Positions 1-6,459 are shown, numbered from the stretch's first letter. The stretch is DNA of 8,624 nucleotides from Acidimicrobiaceae bacterium (GCA_006515795.1 VFMC01000171.1:1-8624); one strand, 5' to 3'. Numbers and translations are program-made. Notes: generated by a model not told the origin, from the letters alone.

Positions 1-374
1 CCTACACAGCGGCATTCAGTGCTGCGGCGGCAAGGTTCCGGCGTCGATCGTTGTACGTGGTGTTCACCGATCTCGGCGAGGCCACCATCGAACAGACCGT
101 GCGGCCGGCGTTGGCGATCCTCGTGCGGCGGCACCTCGTCGTCGTGGCGAGCGTCCGCGATCCGGTGATCGGTGGTTGGGCGGCAGGACGCGTGCACGTG
201 TGGGCGAGCGACGCGTTTCGACAGGCCGCGGCCGTATCCGCTATCGAGTCACGCGATCGGGCCGCAGCCCGGTTGCGGTCGGCGGGTGCGATCGTGCTCG
301 ATGCCGAACCGGGCCAACTGGCGGTGCAACTCGTCGACACCTATCTCGAGCTCAAGGCGTCCGGCCGGCTCTGA
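1..374 (+). CDS. DUF58 domain protein, C-terminal part (5' end outside window)
   Basis: The reading frame is open from the left edge (codons begin at base 3) to TGA at 372-374, giving about 123 residues. What remains looks like the last part of a DUF58 protein, which has a von Willebrand A-like fold. A hydrophobic strand ending in TDLGEATIEQ is followed by a helix and then RRHLVVVASVRDP, the typical 'RRHxVxxASVRDP' strand near the family's C-terminus. After it come an Ala/Arg-rich helix and a final strand-helix. DUF58 proteins usually sit next to MoxR-type AAA ATPases and are thought to act with them in assembling or maturing envelope or metal-containing complexes; the precise role here is unknown. 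Its 3' end overlaps the 3' end of the opposing SpoIIM-like gene by 23 bp. The TTG at 51 lies inside the conserved strand and is not a start; the true start is upstream of the window. Confidence 0.85.
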   Translation, partial: YTAAFSAAAARFRRRSLYVVFTDLGEATIEQTVRPALAILVRRHLVVVASVRDPVIGGWAAGRVHVWASDAFRQAAAVSAIESRDRAAARLRSAGAIVLDAEPGQLAVQLVDTYLELKASGRL

Positions 375-1278
375 GCCCCGCAACACCGGCGAGATCGGTT
401 TCGTCGAAGTCGTCCCGAGCGCGAACGCCGTAGGCGATGGTCCATCCCCAGAAGGCTGCGAACACCACCACGCCGATGCCGACGCGAACGGCGGTGGGCC
501 ACGGGCGGCCGGTGACGAAACCCTCGACGACCGCGGCGAGCAAGAGCGCGGCGATCAAGCCGACCAGGCCGGCCGCGCCGGCGACGACGACGGCAGAGAG
601 CTCGAGCAGGCCGTGCGGCAGGATCAATCCCCAGAACGTGCCGCCTTGGCCCACGTGTGTGAACATGCCCCCGGCGATGCCCCCGTTGGCTCCGTTGTAG
701 GCGAGCACCCCGGCCGTCACAACGCAGACGAGGATGCCGGCGGCGAACGCGACGAAGGCCACCCGGACGTTGTTGAGGAACACCTGGGTGGCGAAGTTCT
801 GCGCCGGCTGCGATGAGTAGTAGCTCGCGAAGTCCTGGTTGATGTAGGCCTCGCGGGCCGCTTCGGGCGCGATCAGGTCGAACGCCCGTGGTGACACCGA
901 GAGCCACACCTGGAACACGGCCCAGGGTACGAAGGTGAGCAGGGACGCGGCGAGGATGAACCGACGCAGCGAGACGACCGCCGCCGGAAAGCTGACCGCG
1001 GCAAACTCGGTGACGGCACGTCGCACCTCGGGCGTGCGCTGCCCGTACAGCACGCTGTGCGTGTCGCCGACGAGCAGCGTGAGGCGATTGATCAACATCG
1101 TGTCGCCCGCATACCGAACCCGCGCATGCGCCAGATGCGCCCCGCACGTCTCGTAGAGCTTGGTGAGCTCATCGACCTCGTCGGGTGACAGCGAGCGGAT
1201 CCGTCGCGCCCGCTTGGTGAGCTGCTGCAGTCTCAGCCAGGCCGCCTGGTTGGAGGCGACGAACGCATCGATGTCCAC
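352..1278 (-). CDS. SpoIIM/DUF95-family multi-pass membrane protein
   Basis: This is a 308-residue integral membrane protein of the stage II sporulation protein M (DUF95) family. The N-terminal roughly 100 residues are a soluble helical region: it opens MDIDAFVASNQAAW, followed by an SPDEVDELTKLYETCGAHLAHAR stretch. Predicted membrane spans follow at about 106-127, 170-195, 222-252 and 263-284. Family-like motifs are FLNNVRVAFVAFAAGIL (about 167-183) and WGLILPHGLLEL (about 216-227). I chose the GTG at 1278 because it gives the family-typical start just before the first helix. No ATG lies in frame nearby, and the longer open frame upstream runs antisense through the RDD gene. In actinobacteria this family sits beside MoxR, DUF58 and RDD genes in non-sporulating species too, so a sporulation role should not be assumed. 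A membrane-complex or envelope role is inferred from context only. Confidence 0.85.
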   Translation of the reverse strand: MDIDAFVASNQAAWLRLQQLTKRARRIRSLSPDEVDELTKLYETCGAHLAHARVRYAGDTMLINRLTLLVGDTHSVLYGQRTPEVRRAVTEFAAVSFPAAVVSLRRFILAASLLTFVPWAVFQVWLSVSPRAFDLIAPEAAREAYINQDFASYYSSQPAQNFATQVFLNNVRVAFVAFAAGILVCVVTAGVLAYNGANGGIAGGMFTHVGQGGTFWGLILPHGLLELSAVVVAGAAGLVGLIAALLLAAVVEGFVTGRPWPTAVRVGIGVVVFAAFWGWTIAYGVRARDDFDETDLAGVAGLRAGRTP

Positions 1279-1299
1279 CGCGACGTAGGGTACCGACTC

Positions 1300-2139
1300 A
1301 TGGGCCGCCAGGCTGCGAGGTTCACCGACCACGGCATCGTCACCCCCGAAGCGGTCGTGCTCGAGCTCGAGACCGCCGGCCTCGCGTCGCGGGTCTGTGC
1401 GGGGCTGATCGACCTCGCGATCCAGCTCGGTGCGTTGCTGGTCGCATCGTTCGTCATCGTCCTCGTCGGCGGGCTGATGCGGGATGCCGGCGAGTCCTTC
1501 GTGCAGACCGCCTTCGCGGTCACGATCACGCTGATCCTGCTCGGCTACCCGGTGGTGATGGAGACGCTGTGGCGCGGGCGCACGCTCGGGAAGATGTGGA
1601 TGGGCCTGCGCGCGATCACGGTCGACGGCTCGCCGATCACCGCACGGCACGCAACTCTGCGGATGATGGGCGGTCTCGTCGACAAGCTCCTCCCGCCCGG
1701 AGGTGTGACCGGTGCGCTGTTCGTGCTCGGAACGCGACGCCATCAACGCGTCGGCGACCTCCTTGCCGGCACCATCGTGATCCGCGATCCGCAGCGCCTC
1801 GCGCTACCCCCTGCGCTGTGGTTCCCGGTGCCCTTCGGCTGCGGGGCCTATGCCGACTCGCTCGATCCCACGGCGATGACGGTCGAGCAGTACACGGTGC
1901 TGCGTGCGTTCTTGATGCGCGTGCACGAGCTGCGGCCCGATGCACGCCACAGCGTGGCGCTTGCGCTGGCCGACCGCACGGCAGCGGTGATCGGGCACCA
2001 GCGGCCTACCCAGGTGCATCCCGAGACGTTCATCCTGTGCGCGGTCGCTCGTTACCAGCGCCGCAACTTCGCGCGACCTCAGCCCGGCGCAGCCCTCGCG
2101 CCGCCGCGGCCCGGGAAGCCGTTGGTGCAGCACCGATAG
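1300..2139 (+). CDS. RDD family membrane protein
   Basis: This is a 279-residue protein with an N-terminal RDD domain. After a short lead (GIVTPEAVVLELETAG) comes the first RDD helix ASRVCAGLIDLAIQL, with Arg31 and Asp38 as the likely signature residues. Membrane spans lie at about 37-58 and 70-90. They are followed by GRTLGKMWMGLRAITVDG (93-110) and the closing RDD segment HQRVGDLLAGTIVIRD (148-163), which holds Asp153. Residues about 165-255 form a soluble helical extension of the sort seen in actinobacterial RDD proteins beside SpoIIM/DUF95 genes. The C-terminus is rich in Pro and Arg. The biochemical role of RDD domains is poorly settled; transport has been suggested for some. ATG 1300 is the only good start and has a weak AGGG at 1287-1290. 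It diverges from the SpoIIM-like gene and is followed after 10 bp by the cysteine desulfurase, so it may lead that transcript. Confidence 0.88.
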   Translation: MGRQAARFTDHGIVTPEAVVLELETAGLASRVCAGLIDLAIQLGALLVASFVIVLVGGLMRDAGESFVQTAFAVTITLILLGYPVVMETLWRGRTLGKMWMGLRAITVDGSPITARHATLRMMGGLVDKLLPPGGVTGALFVLGTRRHQRVGDLLAGTIVIRDPQRLALPPALWFPVPFGCGAYADSLDPTAMTVEQYTVLRAFLMRVHELRPDARHSVALALADRTAAVIGHQRPTQVHPETFILCAVARYQRRNFARPQPGAALAPPRPGKPLVQHR

Positions 2140-2149
2140 CGTTGACGGC

Positions 2150-3286
2150 ATGTCCGGCGAGCTCACCTACCTCGACCATGCGGCCTCCACGCCGATGCGT
2201 CGTGAGGCGATCGAGGCCATGCTCCCGTTCCTCGACCAGCAGTTCGCCAACCCGAACGGTTCCCACCGCTTCGCCCGGCAGGCCCGCGCCGCACTCGATG
2301 ATGCCCGCGACGTGATCGCCGATGTGGTTGGTTGCCGCCCCGGCGAGATCATCTTCACCGGCGGAGGCACCGAGGCCGACAACACGGCGATCGTCGGCAC
2401 CGTTGCCCGCCATGGGGGCACGGCGGTGTGCTCGGCGGCCGAGCACCATGCCGTGCTCCACGCCGTGGAGCACGTGGCCGGGCGCGTGGTCGGTGTTGAC
2501 GAGTGCGGCGCGATCGACCTCGAGCAGTTCGGCGCCGCCGTCGATTCGTCGGTGTCGGTCGTGTCGGTGATGGCCGTGAACAACGAGGTCGGCTCGATCA
2601 CCGACGTGGCCGCAGCGGCCGATGTGGCCCGGCGTCGTCACCCCGGTGTTCGCGTGCACACCGACGCCGTGCAGGCCGCGTCGTGGCTCGACCTGCGCGA
2701 GATCACGCCGCACGTCGACCTGCTCTCGCTCTCCGCGCACAAGTTCGGCGGCCCCAAGGGCGTCGGCGTGCTGGTCGAACGATCGCCCGGATGCTTCGCC
2801 CCGCTACTGATCGGTGGCGGGCAGGAACGCGAGCGCCGCAGCGGCACTCAGAACGTGTCCGGTGTGGTGGCCATGGCCGAGGCGTTGCGCCTCGCCGACG
2901 TGGAACGCGATGCGGAACGGGCGCGGCTCACGGTGCTGCGCGACCTGCTCGTCGACGGGCTCGTCGAGGCGTTGCCCGATGTTCGCGAGACGGTCGATCG
3001 GTCGCGCAAGGTGGCCGGATCGGCACACGTCTGCATCGCCGACCTCGAGAACGAGGCGCTCCTGTACCTGCTCGACGAGGGTGGTGTGTGCGCCAGCGCG
3101 GCGTCGGCATGTGCCGCGGGAGCGATGGAACCGTCGCACGTGCTGGCGGCCATGGGCGTCGAGCGGCGGTGGTCCACCGGGGCGTTGCGGCTCACCCTCG
3201 GTCGCACCACGACCGTCGCCGACGTCGACCGCGCCGTCGCGGTGATGGTGGCCGCGGTCGAACGCATCCGCGGGTTCTCCCGATGA
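2150..3286 (+). CDS. iscS: Cysteine desulfurase (IscS/NifS family)
   Basis: This is a 378-residue PLP-dependent class V aminotransferase-fold enzyme. It would convert L-cysteine to alanine and hold the released sulfur as a persulfide for tRNA thiolation or Fe-S assembly. Visible landmarks are the start YLDHAASTPM (7-16), the cofactor-binding GGGTEADN (71-78), EHHAV with PLP-stacking His100, NNEVGSI (144-150) and TDAVQAASW (171-179). The Schiff-base lysine is Lys198 in SLSAHKFGGPKG, RSGTQNV is at 230-236, and the persulfide cysteine is Cys321 in ASAASACAAGAMEPSHVL. All key residues are present and the length is near normal. The ATG at 2150 gives the expected N-terminus. The gene follows the RDD gene by 10 bp and is joined to mnmA by the ATGA repeat chain, so MnmA is its obvious sulfur acceptor. 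The symbol follows actinobacterial usage; no IscU or other Fe-S scaffold gene is in the window. Confidence 0.95.
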   Translation: MSGELTYLDHAASTPMRREAIEAMLPFLDQQFANPNGSHRFARQARAALDDARDVIADVVGCRPGEIIFTGGGTEADNTAIVGTVARHGGTAVCSAAEHHAVLHAVEHVAGRVVGVDECGAIDLEQFGAAVDSSVSVVSVMAVNNEVGSITDVAAAADVARRRHPGVRVHTDAVQAASWLDLREITPHVDLLSLSAHKFGGPKGVGVLVERSPGCFAPLLIGGGQERERRSGTQNVSGVVAMAEALRLADVERDAERARLTVLRDLLVDGLVEALPDVRETVDRSRKVAGSAHVCIADLENEALLYLLDEGGVCASAASACAAGAMEPSHVLAAMGVERRWSTGALRLTLGRTTTVADVDRAVAVMVAAVERIRGFSR

Positions 3287-3333
3287 CGGTGCCGCGATGA
3301 CGGTGCCGCGATGAAGGTGCCGCGATGAAGGTG
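3282..3333 (+). repeat. 14-bp tandem repeat at the desulfurase/mnmA junction
   Basis: The unit GATGACGGTGCCGC occurs exactly at 3282-3295 and 3296-3309, and as GATGAAGGTGCCGC (one C-to-A change) at 3310-3323. A fourth, partial copy, GATGAAGGTG at 3324-3333, carries the mnmA start codon and its next two codons. The repeat starts at the desulfurase stop and ends at the mnmA start. Copies three and four share the A variant. This suggests the array grew by duplicating the start-codon region of mnmA, possibly by slippage. The AAGGTG in copy three (3314-3319) lies five bases before the mnmA ATG and could act as its ribosome-binding site. Confidence 0.97.
3283..3328 (+). other. Chain of three five-codon mini-ORFs linked by ATGA overlaps
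   Basis: Read codon by codon, the repeat encodes three tiny ORFs: MTVPR (ATG 3283, TGA 3298-3300), MTVPR (ATG 3297, TGA 3312-3314) and MKVPR (ATG 3311, TGA 3326-3328). The desulfurase stop overlaps the first start in ATGA (3283-3286). Each mini-ORF stop overlaps the next start in ATGA (3297-3300 and 3311-3314). The last stop overlaps the mnmA start (3325-3328). A 14-base unit shifts the frame once per copy, so three copies return to the frame of the first ATG. That ribosomes re-initiate along this chain is inference. The alternative is that it is only a translated-looking spacer and mnmA is initiated from AAGGTG in copy three. Confidence 0.55.
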
Positions 3334-4362
3334 ATGTGCGCGATGAGCGGTGGCGTCGACTCGTCTGTCGCCGCGGCCGAGCTGCTCCGCGCCGGCCACG
3401 ATGTGGTCGGTGTCACGATGCGGCTGTGGGGTGGCGACAGTGATACCGGCTGCTGCTCCATCGCCGATGTCGACGATGCCCGACGCGTAGCCCAGCAGCT
3501 CGGCATCGACCACCTCGTCTTCAACTTCACCGACGACTTCGAGACCTCCGTCGTGAAGCCCTACGTCGAGGCGCATCGGCGCGGCCTCACTCCGAACCCG
3601 TGCATCGAGTGCAACCGGCACCTCAAGTTCTGGCGACTCAGCGAGCGTGCCGATCTGCTCGGGTTCGACGCCATCGCCACCGGCCATCACGCCAGGATCG
3701 TCGAACACCACGGCACGCGCTACGTCGCCCGGGGCGCCGATCCCGACAAGGACCAGAGCTACGTGGTGCACATGTTGCCCCAGCGCGAACTGGAGCGCAC
3801 GTTGTTCCCGGTGGGCCACATGAACAAGAGCGAGGTGCGCGAGCTGGCAGCCCGCTCGGGCCTCGGCACCGCCACCAAGCCCGACAGCCAGGACGTGTGC
3901 TTCATCACCGAAAAGGGTGGCCGCGAACAGTTCCTCGGCAACCGCATCGCCTTCCGGCCGGCCGTGGTGGTAGATCGCGATGGCTCCGAGCTCGGCCAGG
4001 TGCCGGCGATCGAACTGGTCACCGTCGGGCAGCGGCGCGGCATCGGCCTTCCCGGTGGCGGACCGAAGCGCTACGTGCTCGAGGTGGACACCGCACGCGC
4101 GGTCGTGGTCGTCGGCGACGAGCACGAGCTCTTCGAAGACGGTCTCGTGCTCGAGGCACTCACGTGGGCGTCGGCGCCGATCGATGGCGAGGTTCTCGTT
4201 CAGTGCAGTGCGCACGGCAGGCCACGCCGCGCCGTGGTGCGCGACCACACGGTCACCTGGATCGAGCCCGAACGGCGCGTCGCTCCTGGCCAGACCGTGG
4301 TGCTGTACGACCTCTCCGACACCCGTGTGCTCGGTGGCGGAATCACCGTCGGCGCCACCTGA
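3325..4362 (+). CDS. mnmA: tRNA-specific 2-thiouridylase MnmA
   Basis: This is a 345-residue cytoplasmic enzyme that makes the 2-thio group on U34 of tRNA-Glu, -Gln and -Lys. It uses ATP and sulfur from a cysteine desulfurase. The PP-loop SGGVDSS is at residues 8-14. Other family motifs are NPCIECNRHLKF, with catalytic Cys93, ATGHHARI (118-125) and KDQSYVVHMLPQ (142-153). The persulfide-accepting Cys192 lies in TKPDSQDVCFI, and VGQRRGIGLPGG (234-245) opens the central domain. A C-terminal beta-barrel follows. Length is normal for actinobacteria and slightly shorter than the E. coli enzyme. ATG 3325 gives MKVMCAMSGG, as expected for the family; in-frame ATGs at 3334 and 3343 are possible but would leave almost no residues before the PP-loop. 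The gene is last in its transcript and converges on the membrane-protein gene across a 27-bp gap. Confidence 0.97.
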   Translation: MKVMCAMSGGVDSSVAAAELLRAGHDVVGVTMRLWGGDSDTGCCSIADVDDARRVAQQLGIDHLVFNFTDDFETSVVKPYVEAHRRGLTPNPCIECNRHLKFWRLSERADLLGFDAIATGHHARIVEHHGTRYVARGADPDKDQSYVVHMLPQRELERTLFPVGHMNKSEVRELAARSGLGTATKPDSQDVCFITEKGGREQFLGNRIAFRPAVVVDRDGSELGQVPAIELVTVGQRRGIGLPGGGPKRYVLEVDTARAVVVVGDEHELFEDGLVLEALTWASAPIDGEVLVQCSAHGRPRRAVVRDHTVTWIEPERRVAPGQTVVLYDLSDTRVLGGGITVGAT

Positions 4363-4389
4363 CCATCAGCCGCCTCAGGCGACAGTGGC

Positions 4390-5265
4390 TCAGCCGACGG
4401 GCAAGTTCCGTGAACGCGCCGCGGCGAGCAATCGTCCCGGGCGCGTCGGCGCTACCAGCACCGACCGAACGTGCAGCGCCCTGCCACCCGGGGTCTGACG
4501 GGTAGGGGCCAGCACCACCGTTTCGAGGTTGCCGAAGGCCAGTTCCACCGCGTGACCGGCTGCGGGCCCGGTGAGGTCGGCTGCTTCGGTGTCGGCGTAG
4601 GCGAGCTGCAGCCCGGCGATGTTCCGGGTCGCAACCATGACGGTGTCGGCTAGCACCACGTGGTCGTGCAGCACCACACCGGCGGGTACCAACACGAGCC
4701 ACCGTCGCGAGAGGCGGTGGAACCTCGGCGCCAGGAACCACCACGCGCCAGCGGCGCCGAGGCTGAGCACGACGCCCGGAACCCAACCCCTCGCGGCGAG
4801 TGCAAGGGGTCCGACGATCGAGCAGGCGGCCGCGACGCTCCACGACACGACCAGCGGCACGATGAACCCCACGGGCGGGCGCAGCAGGAAACGCCGCTCG
4901 TCTCCGTAGGCCGACGCTTGCACGAACATCTGCCCGACCTCGCCGCTCGCCGTGAGCACGACCATCACGAAGCACAGGGCCAACGCCACGGTGGCCTCGA
5001 CCACGCTCGACGAACCTGTGGCCGCGAGCCCGGCACACACGAGAGCCAGTGGAACGATTGCCCGCACTGCCGTGAGCGCCACCGTGGATGGTACGAGCAG
5101 GGCGAGAGCGACCGAACCCCATCCCATCCACAGCGCGATCGTGGCCACCACTTGCACCGGACGGCTGTGCGCGGCGAGAGCGTCGCCGAATGGCGCTCCG
5201 CCGAGCACCGCGACCGCAAGCCACACGAGCCGGGCCGACCACACGATCGTGCGGCCACTTAGCAC
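4390..5265 (-). CDS. Multi-pass membrane protein of unknown function with a soluble C-terminal domain
   Basis: I do not recognise a named family. With the GTG start at 5265 the protein has 291 residues. Hydrophobic spans lie at about 11-29, 37-59, 60-82, 87-107, 130-157 and 161-179, so roughly six helices. Around residue 118 there is a short polar loop, AYGDERRFLLRPP. From about 187 the chain becomes a soluble beta-rich domain: RRWLVLVPAGVVLHDHVVLADTV, then dLTGPAAGHAVEL, then LETVVLAPT. This reads like a bacterial PH-like domain, a resemblance noted by eye only. The start is uncertain. GTG 5313 would add 16 residues and GTG 5244 would remove 7, and none has a clear ribosome-binding site. The gene converges on mnmA and diverges from the MetE-like gene. 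The 5265 start lies inside a palindrome, which leaves open whether that site is upstream of or within the gene. Confidence 0.8.
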   Translation of the reverse strand: MLSGRTIVWSARLVWLAVAVLGGAPFGDALAAHSRPVQVVATIALWMGWGSVALALLVPSTVALTAVRAIVPLALVCAGLAATGSSSVVEATVALALCFVMVVLTASGEVGQMFVQASAYGDERRFLLRPPVGFIVPLVVSWSVAAACSIVGPLALAARGWVPGVVLSLGAAGAWWFLAPRFHRLSRRWLVLVPAGVVLHDHVVLADTVMVATRNIAGLQLAYADTEAADLTGPAAGHAVELAFGNLETVVLAPTRQTPGGRALHVRSVLVAPTRPGRLLAAARSRNLPVG

Positions 5266-5275
5266 ACCGTGTGCT
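5261..5275. promoter_or_regulatory. Perfect 7-1-7 palindrome in the divergent gene region (candidate operator)
   Basis: AGCACAC-C-GTGTGCT is an exact inverted repeat with a one-base centre. It lies at the 5' end of the minus-strand membrane-protein gene and about 110 bp before the GTG of the MetE-like gene. Its size and symmetry fit a site for a dimeric regulator. A hairpin role is unlikely because the loop would be a single base. No regulator gene is nearby and I cannot assign a family. An A/T-rich patch (TTTGATTT, 5291-5298) lies close by and is the only promoter-like island in this GC-rich gap, but I could not place convincing -35 and -10 boxes. Confidence 0.4.
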
Positions 5276-5385
5276 GTGTCGACGATGCCGTTTGATTTGC
5301 CTGAGACCCGCACGAGCGGACAGGGTATCGACCGACGGATCACGGGCCGTGTGGCGTCAGGATCCAGATCGCCAACGGTGCCACG

Positions 5386-6369
5386 GTGGGGATCGGCAGC
5401 CTGCCGCACCGCGATCTCTCCGACGGTGTCGCGTTCGCGCTCGATGCCACCAAGATCGCGACGATCCCTTCGTTCCCGCGCCGCTCGCCCGCCGAGGGGA
5501 TGACAACCCAGGCGATGCTCGGCATCGAGGGCATCACCGTCGGTCAGTACGGTGCGATCTCGGTTGATGCCAGCCGGGTCGACCCGCTGGCACCGGTGCT
5601 GACCGACATCCAGCACGACGCATTCACAGGGTTCCGGGCGTTCCTGGCCGCGGCCGCTGAACGTCGCGGCGCCGCGGCCGTGGAGACGGTCAAGTGGCAG
5701 CTCGTGGGTCCCGTCACCCTCGGGATGAGCCTCCGACGCGCTGGGGTGGCCGACCACGTGGCCTTCGATGTGGCCGTTCGCGCCGTGCGGGCCCACGTCG
5801 GCAGCCTGCTCGATGCCGTCGACGCGGCGCTGCCCGGATGCTCTCAGGTGGTGTTCATCGACGAGCCCGACATGACCGATCTCACCGATGCCGGCTTCCC
5901 GCTGGCCCCGGACACGGCGATCGATCTCGTGTCGGGGGCGCTGGCGGCGGTCGAGCAGCGCGCGGTGTCGGGCCTGCACGTGTGCGGCGAGGCCGATTGG
6001 CCGTCGCTGATCGCCGCTGGGCCGCAGGTGCTGGCGGTTCCCGTTCGTGCCTCGCTGGTCACCTCGGCCGGCTACCTGCAGCAGTTCATCGCCCGCGGCG
6101 GCGTGGTGGCGTGGGGTGCCGTGCGCACCGACGGGCCCATCGCCTACACGGTGGAGCGACCCTGGCGGCAGCTGAGCGATCTGTGGTGCCAGCTGGTGGA
6201 GCGTGGGTGCGATCATCAGCTGCTGCGCCAGAACTCGTTGATCACCCCCGAGTGCGGTCTGGGTACGCACACGCCGGCAGTGGTCGAGCGCATCCATGGC
6301 ATCACCAGCGAGCTCGGTCACCGCGTCTACGACCAGGCCATCGCCTCGAGGTTCGTGCTCGGCGCCTGA
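5386..6369 (+). CDS. MetE C-terminal/UROD-like methionine synthase family protein
   Basis: This is a 327-residue protein with the beta-barrel fold shared by the C-terminal half of cobalamin-independent methionine synthase (MetE) and uroporphyrinogen decarboxylase. It opens GIGSLPHRD and continues with PSFPRRSPAEGMTTQ (28-42), the 'GSLPH...P.RS..EGM' pattern of the stand-alone family. KWQLVGPVTLG (103-113) and FIDEPDM (157-163) correspond to core strands. Candidate zinc ligands are His198 and Cys200 in SGLHVCGE, and Cys290 in TPECGLG, as in MetE. A methyl-transfer role from or to a thiol is therefore plausible, but the N-terminal half of MetE is absent and the real substrate is unknown. GTG 5386 is the first standard start in a frame open from 5305. 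It sits immediately before the first conserved strand, so a few N-terminal residues may be missing. A mycobacterial counterpart, Rv3015c, lies between mnmA and ligA. Confidence 0.88.
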   Translation: MGIGSLPHRDLSDGVAFALDATKIATIPSFPRRSPAEGMTTQAMLGIEGITVGQYGAISVDASRVDPLAPVLTDIQHDAFTGFRAFLAAAAERRGAAAVETVKWQLVGPVTLGMSLRRAGVADHVAFDVAVRAVRAHVGSLLDAVDAALPGCSQVVFIDEPDMTDLTDAGFPLAPDTAIDLVSGALAAVEQRAVSGLHVCGEADWPSLIAAGPQVLAVPVRASLVTSAGYLQQFIARGGVVAWGAVRTDGPIAYTVERPWRQLSDLWCQLVERGCDHQLLRQNSLITPECGLGTHTPAVVERIHGITSELGHRVYDQAIASRFVLGA

Positions 6370-6378
6370 TCCGCCATC

Positions 6379-6415
6379 GCGGCTCGCTGCTTCATCGTGT
6401 TCAGCAGCGGGCCGT
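6379..6415 (+). terminator. Strong hairpin after the MetE-like gene, probable terminator
   Basis: The arms GCGGCTCGCTGCT (6379-6391) and AGCAGCGGGCCGT (6403-6415) can form 13 pairs, 11 of them Watson-Crick and two G-U, around an 11-base loop. The hairpin begins 9 bases after the MetE-like stop and ends about 40 bases before the lipoprotein ATG. No T-run follows, as is common in GC-rich actinobacteria, so this could be a U-less terminator or a leader structure for the next gene. Confidence 0.5.
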
Positions 6416-6442
6416 CGGACCCGGTCGGTGGCGACGGGGAAT

Positions 6443-6459
6443 GGGAGACTCCGGCAATG
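6443..6459 (+). promoter_or_regulatory. Ribosome-binding site deciding the lipoprotein start
   Basis: GGGAGA at 6443-6448 lies eight bases before ATG 6457. It selects this ATG over the in-frame TTG/ATG-like positions further upstream (for example 6397), which would put 20 hydrophilic residues in front of the signal peptide and start inside the hairpin loop. Confidence 0.65.

Noticed and set aside
1279..1746. A longer N-terminus for the SpoIIM-like protein, starting at the ATG ending at 1746
   Set aside because: The extra 156 residues are polar and His/Glu/Arg-rich, antisense to the RDD domain, and lack similarity to the family; GTG 1278 gives the expected start.
2848..4248. A 466-codon open frame on the minus strand
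   Set aside because: It is antisense to the desulfurase and mnmA, both of which have full catalytic motifs.
4354..4395. Bidirectional terminator between mnmA and the membrane-protein gene
   Set aside because: Only short pairings were found (CGCC-TCA-GGCG at 4371-4381, and CCTGA with TCAGG around it). They are too weak to call and have no T-run.
5286..5331. Sigma-70-like promoter built from TTGATT (5292) and TATCGA (5326)
   Set aside because: The spacing of about 28 bases is far from 17, and the -10 match is poor.
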